Below the pieces are notes generated by a model. That model was given only the letters and a program-made list of their open reading frames with translations. It was not told the origin of the DNA and made no database searches. DNA of 53,852 nucleotides from an uncultured Bacteroidales bacterium (lineage in GTDB: Bacteria; Bacteroidota; Bacteroidia; Bacteroidales; Marinilabiliaceae), in the NCBI GenBank assembly GCA_937892095.1, contig CALAVC010000174.1, positions 1 through 53,852 of the forward strand, written 5' to 3'. This document shows positions 9,287-18,300 of the stretch, piece by piece; position 1 is the first letter of the stretch; every line of letters begins with the position of its first letter. The translations under genes were made by a program, and so were the position numbers.

Positions 9287-9998
9287 TCTGCTCACATATC
9301 TCGTCTTCCTCCTCAGTTGTTGCTCTTTGCCTTGCTCTATCCTTGCGCAAGGCAATCCTTCTTCCAATTCCGACCCGAATATCATCGATAGTCAAGCAGT
9401 CGAATCCGTCGTTCAAGAACAACCTCAAAAGTCCGATACCATAATACTTGTCGACGGACAGCCAATCCGTTTCATACCGTCCGTCTCAATGTCGTGGGGG
9501 CGTTCGCACTCTCCTCATGTCGCCACAATGTACGCAGCCGTCTTGCCCGGACTCGGACAAGTCTACAACCGAAAATATTGGAAATTGCCATTTCTCTATG
9601 GCGGTGCAGTAGCTCTTGGCTATTGTATCCATTTCAACAATAAATACTACAAAAAGTACAGTAGTGCATATCGCGACTTCCTCATTCAAGACCCCAACAA
9701 TAAAAGCTATATGGAGTTCGTCAACAAGGCACACCTCACCGAAGATGAAGTCCTGAACACCTACTCCTTGTGGTTTCAAAATGCGCTCAAAAACAAGAAA
9801 GACTACTACCGACGCTATCGCGATCTTAGTATCTTTGGTATGATCGGACTCTATCTCGTTCAGATCATCGACGCCTGCGTCGATGCGCATTTCTACAATT
9901 TCGATGTCTCCGATGACCTATCCATTGCTCTCTTGCCCGAAGTTTCGCCAAGCAATGGCGGCACTTTTGGTGCTGGCATAGCCCTAAATATTAAGTAG
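9276..9998 (+). CDS. DUF5683 membrane/secreted protein
   Basis: 240-aa protein of the Bacteroidota-specific DUF5683 family, function unknown. I chose the ATG at 9276 because it begins a good signal sequence (MRSSLLTYLVFLLSC, ending near LAQG) and overlaps parB by only 11 nt. A further upstream in-frame start at 9231 would add 15 residues wholly inside parB. After a variable linker the conserved domain begins around SPHVATMYAAVLPGLGQVYNRKYWKLP, with a predicted transmembrane segment (LYGGAVALGYCIHF). Linkage to parAB is common in Bacteroidota, suggesting an envelope role coupled to the cell cycle, but this is inference. Confidence 0.85.
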   Translation: MRSSLLTYLVFLLSCCSLPCSILAQGNPSSNSDPNIIDSQAVESVVQEQPQKSDTIILVDGQPIRFIPSVSMSWGRSHSPHVATMYAAVLPGLGQVYNRKYWKLPFLYGGAVALGYCIHFNNKYYKKYSSAYRDFLIQDPNNKSYMEFVNKAHLTEDEVLNTYSLWFQNALKNKKDYYRRYRDLSIFGMIGLYLVQIIDACVDAHFYNFDVSDDLSIALLPEVSPSNGGTFGAGIALNIK

Positions 9999-10022
9999 TC
10001 GTTGCGTAAGCGAACTTGGCTT

Positions 10023-10778
10023 ATGAATATTGACGTTTTACCAACTGCGCAATCTGCCACCACCTACGACTTCTCTGGCAAGGTGTCTGTTATCATCGAT
10101 GTTCTCAGAGCCACAAGCGTCATAACATCGGCACTAAATTCAGGAGCCACTGCGGTCTACCCAGTCTCCACCATCGACGAAGCCCTACAACTAAAAAAAA
10201 CGCTCTCATCGCCCTCTCTTCTCTGCGGCGAACGCAATGCCGACCGCATAGAAGGTTTCGACCTTGGCAATTCACCACAGCATTTTACGCCCAGTGCCGT
10301 CTGTGGCAAAAATATTATTCTCACCACAACCAATGGTACTTTAGCTTTCTCCAACTCTCTCGCGTCCCAAAACATTATCGCTGCATCGCTCCTTAACTAC
10401 GTTGCCGTTGCCGAACAGCTTCTGTGTCTCTCGTCAGACATCTGTCTCGTTTGTGCAGGCAACAATGGCACCGTCAGTTTTGAAGATTCTGCTTGCGCCT
10501 CGCTAATTCTCAATCATATAGTCTCACGCTACCCACGTGTGCGTGTCTTGTCCGATTTTGCGCACACCATAGTGCCACTTGCCACACTCCCCGATTTGCC
10601 GACTCGTTTGCGACAAGGGCAACATTGTCAAAAACTCGTTGCCAAAGGCTACTCTCACGATGTCGAATTTTGCCTGTCCTCAGCATCGCAAACATCCGTC
10701 ATCCCAACACTCTGCTACGTCTCCTCTAAGCCGGCACTAACAATCGTTCAGTCCGATAGCAACATATATTCCGCATAA
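10023..10778 (+). CDS. comB: 2-phosphosulfolactate phosphatase family protein (ComB)
   Basis: 251-aa ComB-family protein. The family enzyme hydrolyses 2-phosphosulfolactate to sulfolactate with Mg2+, known from coenzyme M synthesis in methanogens. Visible family motifs are IDVLRATS (about residues 24-31), CGERNADRIEGFDLGNSP and LTTTNGT. The start is placed at the ATG of MNIDVLP; a TTG seven codons upstream is less likely. No other coenzyme M or sulfolactate genes are nearby, so the physiological substrate here is unknown. It follows the DUF5683 gene after 24 nt and may be the last gene of that operon. Confidence 0.85.
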   Translation: MNIDVLPTAQSATTYDFSGKVSVIIDVLRATSVITSALNSGATAVYPVSTIDEALQLKKTLSSPSLLCGERNADRIEGFDLGNSPQHFTPSAVCGKNIILTTTNGTLAFSNSLASQNIIAASLLNYVAVAEQLLCLSSDICLVCAGNNGTVSFEDSACASLILNHIVSRYPRVRVLSDFAHTIVPLATLPDLPTRLRQGQHCQKLVAKGYSHDVEFCLSSASQTSVIPTLCYVSSKPALTIVQSDSNIYSA

Positions 10779-10842
10779 AACGACACTCGAAATACGTTCT
10801 GTGTAACAAAAAAACACTTAACTTCGTATCATTCAAGACACT

Positions 10843-11541
10843 ATGAAACGTTTTCTACACTATATATTGCTTTCGCTCCTGATGCTCACCGCCTATCAGG
10901 TCGAGACACAAGCACAAATGACATTCCGCAACATACGTGGCGGACGTGGGCGCGGTGGCAAAGGTCAATATATGGCCCGACACGTTGGCTATGTCTATGG
11001 AGTCGGACTCGAAGTTACACAAGCATATTGCTTGCGTGCTTTTGGCACAAGCCTACAAATGGGTTGGCGTCAGAAGAATCGTATAACATACTTGGGTGGC
11101 ATAATGCCAAGTGTCCACATTACAGAGTTTAGCAAATACATCCAAGGAGCCTACTACAAAGGTCGCAAAGTCGATAACGATTACGGCGATATGGGACGAC
11201 CCGATGAGTTCGGGCAATACTCTGGTAGTCGTGTCGGCACCTATCCCGACACCGATGGCTATCATACAGCCCATTTCAGTTGGCGCTATTTCGCCATCCC
11301 CATATATGGTGGCATAAACTACGAATTCCTTAATGGCAAAATAACGCCAAGTGCGCAAGCCCGTTTGGGCGTTAAGCCCAAAGTCCGTTTCGGAGTCTCT
11401 CCCTATGCTGCACTCTACGGAGGCTGTCGCGTAGCCCTCGAACGCTCATCTGTAACACCTTTCATCGGCTACACATTCAACGACGTCAAACGCGATTTTA
11501 GTTATAGCGCAGTCTCTTTTGGTGTACTCGTAGGCTTCTAA
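10843..11541 (+). CDS. Outer-membrane beta-barrel-like secreted protein, function unknown
   Basis: 232 aa with an N-terminal signal peptide (MKRFLHYILLSLLMLTAYQV, cleavage near TQAQ). The mature protein begins with a Gly/Arg-rich stretch (NIRGGRGRGGKG), then alternating hydrophobic strands rich in Tyr and Gly. It ends in VSFGVLVGF, a terminal aromatic residue typical of proteins inserted by the BAM complex. This suggests a small outer-membrane beta-barrel of about 8 strands. I do not recognise a specific family. A degenerate -7 box (TAACTTCG, about 10816) lies upstream. Confidence 0.7.
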   Translation: MKRFLHYILLSLLMLTAYQVETQAQMTFRNIRGGRGRGGKGQYMARHVGYVYGVGLEVTQAYCLRAFGTSLQMGWRQKNRITYLGGIMPSVHITEFSKYIQGAYYKGRKVDNDYGDMGRPDEFGQYSGSRVGTYPDTDGYHTAHFSWRYFAIPIYGGINYEFLNGKITPSAQARLGVKPKVRFGVSPYAALYGGCRVALERSSVTPFIGYTFNDVKRDFSYSAVSFGVLVGF

Positions 11542-11599
11542 AACCTCCCGAGCGCAATTCGCCACTCTTCTCCCCTCCAACTCAAAGACACACTTCACT

Positions 11600-13186
11600 A
11601 TGCAGGGAGAATATCTAAGTCAACAGCAAATCAAGGAACAGCTATCGGCCGACTACCGCGTAGCTCTCTGTGCTCGTATGGCCACCGATGCCATAGCAGA
11701 CTTGTTGCCACCCACTTGCCGACATTCCGAAGTCGCACAAGTCGCTCTTTCGCATTTCGTACGCACGTCCGATGTTGTCATAGGTCAAGAAAATGCGCTT
11801 GCACTTGCTCTCCGAAAAAAAAATACCACCCTACGCGATTTCTTTTGTAGCGTCTTTACTGCCGAAACTTCCGCTTCGTCTCACAATCTGCTCTACGTAG
11901 CCCTTGGCTCGCTCCTTGCCGATAAAGCTCTTCGACAAGAACCTAATGGCATAACGTTTTGTTGTGTCGATATGTTACGCACATCCTTGTCCGACCTCTT
12001 CGATGCCATCAATTTTGCGCTGTCGCACGCACTCCCTCTCAACATTATCGTATGGAACGACAACGACCATTTGCAGCATGCCGTCCTCCAACGTCGCTTG
12101 CGAGGTTTCGTGTCTTCATCGCCCAATGTCGGTCTGCAAATCGAGACCGTTCAAGGAAAAGACTATGCCGCACTCTGTCAAGTCTTCAAACGACAAGTCG
12201 ATAAAGTAACCCAATTGCATTGCACCACACTAACAATCGTTGAGACCTCTAATAGTGCCGATAAGCATTTCGCCAGCTGGCTCGTCGAAAAACAAGTCCT
12301 TACCGACCAACAAGCCGAAACCATTCGCTCCGATTGTAAACATGTTGTCGATAAGGCTAAGCGCGACGCCTACTTTGCTTCTGTAATGTCCGAAAATGGA
12401 GCGTTCCCCAAATACCAACTCCTCGACATTACTTCCGTAATCACCTCACTTACCAATGGCATGTCCTTGCGTCCCATGCCACTCCCTCCAATGCCCCATG
12501 CCATCAGCCTCGCTGTCGGCATCGCTCAGCAACACACAGACATATTGCCCATCGTACAAGTCTCTGTGTCCGACACCGACCTTGCATGCCTACATTCTCT
12601 TCCTCCAATACCTCTCGTCCTACGTACCCTCGACCTTAACATCGGCACTTTGCTTACAGCACTGCCTGCGATCGTCGAAGTTTACACTCCAGCATATCGC
12701 TCCGAAGCCACCAATATTCTCCATCATGTCCTTGCCAACTCTATGCAGGCTCTCGTCGTCGAAGCTGGTAGCACCACAACCGAACTCTCTGCTTGGACAT
12801 GGGACACTCGTGCCTGTCGCTCTTTTTCCACTGGCGAAGACATAACCATTCTCACCTATGGTCGTCAGACTCTTGCCGTAGTGGATGCTCTCGCCATGCT
12901 TGCCGAACACAACGTCCATGCCGATGCCATTCATATCGCTCAACTCCGACCCGCACAATGGGTCGAAACCATAACAACCTCTCTTCGCAAAACTAAACGT
13001 CTCGGCATCGTTGCTCCGTCCGATGACGACTTCGCCATACACTACATCCTCTCGTCTTTAGCCACTCAGTCCTCTGCCCTCCGACACGTAGTCCACTCGC
13101 AAATCATTTCACCTCAAAAACATGGTCAGCAATTAGTTGCGCACGATATTTGTAAACAGATAATCAGCATTATAAACGACAACTAA
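11600..13186 (+). CDS. Degenerate 2-oxoacid dehydrogenase E1-like protein (fused alpha/beta)
   Basis: 528-aa protein related to the fused alpha-beta E1 component of branched-chain/2-oxoacid dehydrogenases of Bacteroidota, which run to about 680 aa. The order of blocks is kept: an alpha-like region with FDAINFALSHALPLNIIVWNDND, a serine-rich TSNSADKH region, and a C-terminal transketolase-C-like domain with GEDITILTYGRQTLAVVDAL (about 410-430). The thiamine diphosphate site is eroded: the usual GDG...N motif reads CVDM...DND, and the E1-beta entry region with its acidic cofactor-activating residue is missing or unrecognisable. It is an intact reading frame, so probably an expressed but non-canonical protein. 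E2 and E3 genes are not nearby. Confidence 0.72.
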   Translation: MQGEYLSQQQIKEQLSADYRVALCARMATDAIADLLPPTCRHSEVAQVALSHFVRTSDVVIGQENALALALRKKNTTLRDFFCSVFTAETSASSHNLLYVALGSLLADKALRQEPNGITFCCVDMLRTSLSDLFDAINFALSHALPLNIIVWNDNDHLQHAVLQRRLRGFVSSSPNVGLQIETVQGKDYAALCQVFKRQVDKVTQLHCTTLTIVETSNSADKHFASWLVEKQVLTDQQAETIRSDCKHVVDKAKRDAYFASVMSENGAFPKYQLLDITSVITSLTNGMSLRPMPLPPMPHAISLAVGIAQQHTDILPIVQVSVSDTDLACLHSLPPIPLVLRTLDLNIGTLLTALPAIVEVYTPAYRSEATNILHHVLANSMQALVVEAGSTTTELSAWTWDTRACRSFSTGEDITILTYGRQTLAVVDALAMLAEHNVHADAIHIAQLRPAQWVETITTSLRKTKRLGIVAPSDDDFAIHYILSSLATQSSALRHVVHSQIISPQKHGQQLVAHDICKQIISIINDN

Positions 13187-13191
13187 TAATC

Positions 13192-13818
13192 ATGATTCGC
13201 AAGTTATCACTACTCATATCTTTCTGCATAATTTCGCTCTTTGCCAATGCGCAAACAGCAATTTCCGATCCATCGTCCTACCTCGATGCCATCCGTAAGG
13301 CTAATCAAGACGTCCACTCCATCAAGTGTCAATACACACTTGTTCACCACGTCCCACTTCTCGAGTCCGACCAACGTCAAAAAGGCACATTCTACTACTC
13401 CGACAAAGCTGAAGGCATCGCACTAATAGATGCTTCTGCCAATAGTAAGACTGTTTTTTCTCGGACGCAATTTCTTAGCGTAGAAAACGGACAAAAAATA
13501 CAATTGTCAGCCGACCGTAGCCCTGCCATAGCCCAAATGCTGTCGCTCATAAGTAGTTGCCTTACAGGCAATTTCGATGTCCTCAGTGGACGTGGTAACT
13601 TGGTCTACGACCTTACTGGTGAGCAAGAATTTCGTGTAACTTTTGTCCCCACCGACCGGCGCATGGCAAAGCACTTCACGCGTATAGTCATGACATTCTC
13701 GCATGCAAATATGACCCTATCCTCTCTCTCTCTCGTAAGCAAAAACAACGAGTCGCACACATATTCTTTTGCTTCGCGCACCATCAATATCCCTATCCCT
13801 CCCAGAATTTTCGAATAA
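13192..13818 (+). CDS. LolA-like outer-membrane lipoprotein carrier protein
   Basis: 208-aa periplasmic protein with a signal peptide (MIRKLSLLISFCIISLFANA). The mature region has the LolA-like layout: helix (SYLDAIRKANQDVHSIKCQY), GTFYYSDK strand pair, then a half-barrel ending in a C-terminal beta segment (FASRTINIPIPP). LolA chaperones lipoproteins across the periplasm. Bacteroidota carry several divergent LolA-like proteins, so a role in envelope lipid or lipoprotein transport is inferred rather than proven. It begins 5 nt after the E1-like gene and precedes the M16 protease by 27 nt. Confidence 0.8.
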   Translation: MIRKLSLLISFCIISLFANAQTAISDPSSYLDAIRKANQDVHSIKCQYTLVHHVPLLESDQRQKGTFYYSDKAEGIALIDASANSKTVFSRTQFLSVENGQKIQLSADRSPAIAQMLSLISSCLTGNFDVLSGRGNLVYDLTGEQEFRVTFVPTDRRMAKHFTRIVMTFSHANMTLSSLSLVSKNNESHTYSFASRTINIPIPPRIFE

Positions 13819-13845
13819 TCGCAAACCAACATATCGTCTTTAACT

Positions 13846-16653
13846 ATGAAACTACTCCAAGTTCTCCAACCACTGTTCTTTACGACGATATGCTTACTCT
13901 GCCCAATCATCACATCTGCTCAATCCTACGTCACCCCCTTAGAGCAAGATACATCAATTATCGTGGGGCGTCTCGTCAACGGACTCACCTATATCATTCG
14001 CCACAACGAACTACCCAAGCATACTGCCGATTTTTATTTTGCTTCAAAAGTCGGTTCTGTCCTCGAAGAAGATAACCAAGACGGACTCGCTCACTTTATT
14101 GAGCACATGGCCTTCAATGGCACCAAACATTTCCCAGGGCAAAGCCTTGTCCAGTTTCTCGAACGCATCGGAGTCCACTTTGGCGAGAATATCAATGCCT
14201 ACACTTCTTTCGACGAAACAATATTCAATCTCGACGCAGTTCCCACAACCGATTCAGCCATTGTCGATAGCGCACTACTCATTCTGCACGATTGGTCTGG
14301 TTTCCTATCCCTCGACCCCAACGAGATTGAAAAAGAACGTGGTGTCGTTCGTGAAGAGTGGCGCACCACAGCCTCTGCCGACCGACGCATGTATATGTCC
14401 CACATGGCACACACCATGCCCGGCACACCCTATGCCGTCCGCGACATCATTGGCGACACTGCCGTAATCAATAATTTCACTCCCGACGAACTCCGCAGAT
14501 TCTATCGCACGTGGTATCGTCCCGACTTGCAAGCCGTAATTGTTGTGGGCGACATAGACCCTCTTCGCATTGAGCAGAAAATAATCGTGTATTGGCAAGA
14601 TATTCCAGCACCACAAAACCCCAAGCCTCGACCTAATTTTGTTGTCCCAGTCAATAGCTCGCCTCTCGTCTCCGTCACCTACGACCCCGAAGCCACTCGC
14701 ACCTCTTTTCAAGTTCAGTTTCGCTATCAACCCGTTGCCGACTCCATTCGCAATACCGTCGAGTATGTCCGCGAACAAATCGCTTGTGCTCTTTGCGAAG
14801 AGATAATGAACAATCGTTTCTCCGACCTAACCATCAAAGGCGCACCTTTCACAAGTGCCTATCTTTCCGACGCCGACCTGACTCCAACACTCTATGCCGC
14901 TCAATTTGTCTGTACAGCCAAAGACGGACAATCAAATGATGCTCTCTTTGCCCTCTTCGACGAAATAGAAAAACTCCGACGCTATGGTGTCAATCCAACC
15001 GAACTCCGACGCGCCAAAAATACCCTCCTTGCCACCTACGACAATGCTTTTCAAAATAGGCACAAGACACAAACCGATAGCTACATATACGACTACTACA
15101 ACGCCTTTCTTACAGGCGATGTCATTACCTCACTTGAATACGATTGCGAATTAATCAACGTCCTTACCCCCGACATCGACATCGACGATGTCAACCGACA
15201 CATCAACATGCGCATGGCTGCGCCTCCCGTCTTCCTCATCTCTGCCATGCAGTCCGACACGTCCCTACTCTCTGCCGACGACTATGTCCGACAATTCTCC
15301 TTGCTCGCCTTTAAAGACGAAGAACCATATCCCGACAAAGAAATCGACTCTCAGCTTGTCAAAGAACATCCGTCTGGTCACATCGTCGCTTGGAACAATA
15401 ATGCCGTCTACGGCTCACGCATGGCCACTCTGTCCAATGGTCTTCACGTCTATTTCTTCCCCACAGAGAATTCCGACAATCAGATACTCATCGGTGCATA
15501 TAGTAGAGGTGGATATTCCACTCTGCCTGCCGACCATGTCTCCTCGGCCATGCTCGCTTCCGACATCCAGTCATACATGGGGCTTGCCAACTTCTCGCGT
15601 CCCGACCTCAGCAAAGCCCTCAGCGCCAAAGACGTCGACCTATCTACCGAAATAAATCTCTACACCGACGAAATGTTTGGCTCTTGTAGCAACTCCGACC
15701 TCGAGTCACTCCTTCAAATGTTCTATCTATCTTTCGCCCCTCCACGCCGCGACGACAATGCCTATCGCTCCTATATGACCTATCTGGCCTCCCAACTCTC
15801 CCACTCACATCAAGACCCCGATAATATATTTCAAGACACTCTACTCACCATTGCTGCCGACTCTAACCCCTATCTTATCAATTTTGCCCACCCGTCCGAC
15901 CTCGACTCTGTAACCCTCGATAAGGTTCTCTCCGCATATTCTGCTCGTTTCTCTTCGGCCCGAGGATTCGACTTCGCCGTCATCGGCTCTTTCCACACCG
16001 ACTCCATAGCTCCGCTTGTCGCCGACTATCTCGGAGCTCTCGCCGTTGCCGAGCGTAGCCATATCCCCGCCTATCGCCATGCGCTCTATCCCCAGCGCAA
16101 TGTCCACTGTCGTTTCTCCGTCCCAATGCAGACCCCCAAAACGTTTTGCTCAATCACATATTCCGCACCCTACAAATATTCTCGCAAAGAAGCACTTGCT
16201 TTGCGCATTTTCGCCGCCTTGCTCGACTTTTGCTATCACGATGTTATCCGCGAAGAAATCGGTGCCTCCTATGGTGTCGAGGTCTCCTATTCCCACATCC
16301 CCAAACCCATCAACGAATACCAACTAACCATATCTTTCGACACCGACACCCACGCCTTCGACCAAATCTACCCCATAATCGAAAAAGAAATAGTTCGCAT
16401 TGCTACTCACGGACCGCGTCCAGACAATCTTGCCAACGTCCGCACGCACCTCATCAAAAAACGTCAAGAAGACCTTCAACAAAACGAAATGTGGCTATCT
16501 CATTTCCGCAACTATTTCATCAACGATCTCGACCTTAGCCACTTTGAACGACTCGTCAACGACATCCGCCCTCGCGACATCCAACGTTGGGCACGGCGCA
16601 TACTCAACAAAAGCCACAAACTCATCGTCATTATGGATCCCGATAACCAGTAA
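13846..16653 (+). CDS. M16 family zinc metallopeptidase (pitrilysin/insulinase type)
   Basis: 935-aa secreted zinc protease with an N-terminal signal peptide ending near TSAQS. The inverted zinc motif HxxEH is present as H83-F-I-E86-H87, followed by AFNGTKHFPGQ. The third ligand lies in the downstream block KERGVVREEW. A second, inactive M16 domain follows, with the usual four-domain clamshell length of about 930 aa. It probably degrades peptides in the periplasm. The predecessor LolA-like gene is 27 nt upstream, so both are likely co-transcribed. Confidence 0.94.
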   Translation: MKLLQVLQPLFFTTICLLCPIITSAQSYVTPLEQDTSIIVGRLVNGLTYIIRHNELPKHTADFYFASKVGSVLEEDNQDGLAHFIEHMAFNGTKHFPGQSLVQFLERIGVHFGENINAYTSFDETIFNLDAVPTTDSAIVDSALLILHDWSGFLSLDPNEIEKERGVVREEWRTTASADRRMYMSHMAHTMPGTPYAVRDIIGDTAVINNFTPDELRRFYRTWYRPDLQAVIVVGDIDPLRIEQKIIVYWQDIPAPQNPKPRPNFVVPVNSSPLVSVTYDPEATRTSFQVQFRYQPVADSIRNTVEYVREQIACALCEEIMNNRFSDLTIKGAPFTSAYLSDADLTPTLYAAQFVCTAKDGQSNDALFALFDEIEKLRRYGVNPTELRRAKNTLLATYDNAFQNRHKTQTDSYIYDYYNAFLTGDVITSLEYDCELINVLTPDIDIDDVNRHINMRMAAPPVFLISAMQSDTSLLSADDYVRQFSLLAFKDEEPYPDKEIDSQLVKEHPSGHIVAWNNNAVYGSRMATLSNGLHVYFFPTENSDNQILIGAYSRGGYSTLPADHVSSAMLASDIQSYMGLANFSRPDLSKALSAKDVDLSTEINLYTDEMFGSCSNSDLESLLQMFYLSFAPPRRDDNAYRSYMTYLASQLSHSHQDPDNIFQDTLLTIAADSNPYLINFAHPSDLDSVTLDKVLSAYSARFSSARGFDFAVIGSFHTDSIAPLVADYLGALAVAERSHIPAYRHALYPQRNVHCRFSVPMQTPKTFCSITYSAPYKYSRKEALALRIFAALLDFCYHDVIREEIGASYGVEVSYSHIPKPINEYQLTISFDTDTHAFDQIYPIIEKEIVRIATHGPRPDNLANVRTHLIKKRQEDLQQNEMWLSHFRNYFINDLDLSHFERLVNDIRPRDIQRWARRILNKSHKLIVIMDPDNQ

Positions 16654-16779
16654 GACACCAACCCTTACTCTGAACTTTTTATCTCCATTTCTATTACCTT
16701 ATATGCTTTATACTCAGTTAGTTATGTTGTCTTCGAGTCGCTTCTGATTAAAAAACTTTGTAAAATTTCAGTGCAAATG

Positions 16780-16810
16780 TTTGGAGATTATATAAAAGTA
16801 CCTAACTTTG
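16780..16810 (+). promoter_or_regulatory. Promoter for tRNA-Glu (-33 TTTG, -7 TAACTTTG)
   Basis: TTTG at 16780-16783 and TAACTTTG at 16803-16810 are separated by 19 bp, matching the Bacteroidota housekeeping promoter (TTTG-N19-TAnnTTTG). The tRNA begins 24 nt after the -7 box; rpsT may be read from the same start. Confidence 0.8.
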
Positions 16811-16833
16811 CAATCGCTAACGAAAAGCACGGA

Positions 16834-16905
16834 GGTCCATTCGTCTATCGGTTAGGACGAGAGATTTTCATTCTCTAAAGAGGAGTTCGACTCTCCTATG
16901 GACTA
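16834..16905 (+). tRNA. tRNA-Glu (anticodon TTC)
   Basis: A full cloverleaf can be folded: acceptor GGTCCAT/ATGGACT (closing G-U pair), D-arm GTCT/GGAC, anticodon stem AGAGA/TCTCT with loop TTTTCAT giving anticodon TTC, and T-arm AGGAG/CTCCT with loop TTCGACT. The CCA end is not encoded. It is 72 nt and lies immediately upstream of rpsT. Confidence 0.96.
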
Positions 16906-16941
16906 CAATCTCTAATCAGTATTTAAAGCAACAAAAACAAA

Positions 16942-17196
16942 ATGGCAAATCATCAGTCTGCTATTAAGAGGACTCGCCAGATAGCTGCACGTCGTGAGCA
17001 CAATCGTTACTACGCCAAGACAACGCGTAACGCCGTCAAAGCTCTTCGTCTTACGATCGACAAAGCACAGGCTGTCGCTCTCCTCCCCAAAGTATCTTCG
17101 TTGCTCGACAAGTTGGCCAAGACACACATTATTCACAAGAATAAAGCTGCCAATCTCAAAAGCAAACTTGCAAAGCACGTAAACAAATTGGCATAA
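16942..17196 (+). CDS. rpsT: 30S ribosomal protein S20
   Basis: 84-aa, lysine-rich, all-helical protein binding the 5' domain of 16S rRNA. The start MANHQSAIKRTRQ and the end NLKSKLAKHVNKLA are classic S20 sequence. It is monocistronic apart from the preceding tRNA-Glu (37 nt upstream) and is followed by a strong hairpin. Confidence 0.98.
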   Translation: MANHQSAIKRTRQIAARREHNRYYAKTTRNAVKALRLTIDKAQAVALLPKVSSLLDKLAKTHIIHKNKAANLKSKLAKHVNKLA

Positions 17197-17244
17197 GATA
17201 TTTAAGTGTCATTCTTTGCAGAAAGTGTAAATTCTAACTGCAAT

Positions 17245-17289
17245 GACCTTGCCCCGAATCGCACAACGGTGTAGACTCGGGGCAAGGTC
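17245..17289 (+). terminator. Hairpin terminator after rpsT
   Basis: A perfect 13-bp stem (GACCTTGCCCCGA at 17245-17257 and TCGGGGCAAGGTC at 17277-17289) encloses a 19-nt loop. Only a short T-stretch (GTTTCT) follows, so termination may be partial. Confidence 0.75.
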
Positions 17290-17318
17290 GTTTCTGCACC
17301 CTTCACAACACAAACATT

Positions 17319-18239
17319 ATGTCTCATATCGGTGAAATAATCTCGCTTCTTGTTGCTTGTTCGTGGACTCTTTCCGCACTGTTTAGCGAAGTAGCTTGTC
17401 GACGTGCCAGCGAATCTGTTGTCAATGTCTATCGAATGCTTTTTTCGCTCCTTATCATTGGAGCAATTCTTTTCTTATGCGGTCAGTTTCCCCTCGTTAG
17501 CACAGCACCATCCAATGCTTGGCATTGGCTACTCTTAAGTGGACTCGTCGGCTACACATTTGGCGACTTCTGTCTCTACAACGCCTATTCTATCATGGGT
17601 GCTCGCTACGGACAGCTTTTTATGACTCTTGCACCTCCCTTTGCTGCTCTCTTTGCTTGGCTCCTCCTCGGACAACGTTTGTCGCTCTATGCCCTAATAG
17701 GCATGTTTCTCGTCCTTGTCGGCATTTGTCTTACCATTCTTGCTCGTCGTCCCTCATCAGGTTCTCGTGCAGCTCTGTCTGTTAGTTTGCCAATCCATGG
17801 AGTCTTTTTTGCCATTGGTGCAGCTCTTGGTCAGGGTTTCGGTCTCGTCCTAAGCAAGATAGGCATCGACTCTTTCCCTCTCTCGGGAGGCTATGTGCCG
17901 CTTGCCGCCACCTTTATTCGTTGCTTGGCTGGTCTCATTGGCTTTGTCGTTTTGCTGTTTCTTCGTCGCAAGCAAAGTCAGTTTTTTGAACCGCTTCGCA
18001 CGCTTTCGGGAGTGCTATTGCTCGTGGCCTTAGCTGTTTTTGGTCCCGTCGTAGGCGTTTCACTCTCTCTTCGTGCAGTCCAACTTACCGACGTCGGCAT
18101 CGCTCAGAGCCTCATGGCCACAACGCCCATCCTTATCATGCTCCCCTCACACATCTTTTTCCATACACCACTCAACTTCCGCAGCGTCGTCGGCACCATC
18201 ATCAGCGTCATCGGTGTAACCCTCTTTTTCGTCGCATAA
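17319..18239 (+). CDS. EamA/DMT-family transporter
   Basis: 306-aa inner-membrane protein with about ten hydrophobic segments arranged as two EamA repeats of five, as in drug/metabolite transporters. The first repeat contains GLVGYTFGDFCLYNAYSIMGARYG, typical of a subgroup with unknown substrate. The second ends at IISVIGVTLFFVA. It starts 30 nt after the rpsT hairpin. It is the last host-like gene before the four-gene NurA/HerA/GHKL/radical SAM operon. Confidence 0.88.
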   Translation: MSHIGEIISLLVACSWTLSALFSEVACRRASESVVNVYRMLFSLLIIGAILFLCGQFPLVSTAPSNAWHWLLLSGLVGYTFGDFCLYNAYSIMGARYGQLFMTLAPPFAALFAWLLLGQRLSLYALIGMFLVLVGICLTILARRPSSGSRAALSVSLPIHGVFFAIGAALGQGFGLVLSKIGIDSFPLSGGYVPLAATFIRCLAGLIGFVVLLFLRRKQSQFFEPLRTLSGVLLLVALAVFGPVVGVSLSLRAVQLTDVGIAQSLMATTPILIMLPSHIFFHTPLNFRSVVGTIISVIGVTLFFVA

Positions 18240-18257
18240 ATAAAATATTCGTTTTCT

Positions 18258-18286
18258 TTGTAGAACTCAAGAAAAATGTAATTTCG
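18258..18286 (+). promoter_or_regulatory. Possible promoter of the NurA-HerA-GHKL-radical SAM operon
   Basis: TTG at 18258-18260, then 18 bp, then TAATTTCG at 18279-18286 (one mismatch to TAnnTTTG). Transcription would begin about 10 nt before the ATG at 18301, giving a very short leader. The match is imperfect, so confidence is limited. Confidence 0.4.
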
Positions 18287-18300
18287 CGTTAATAATTGGT

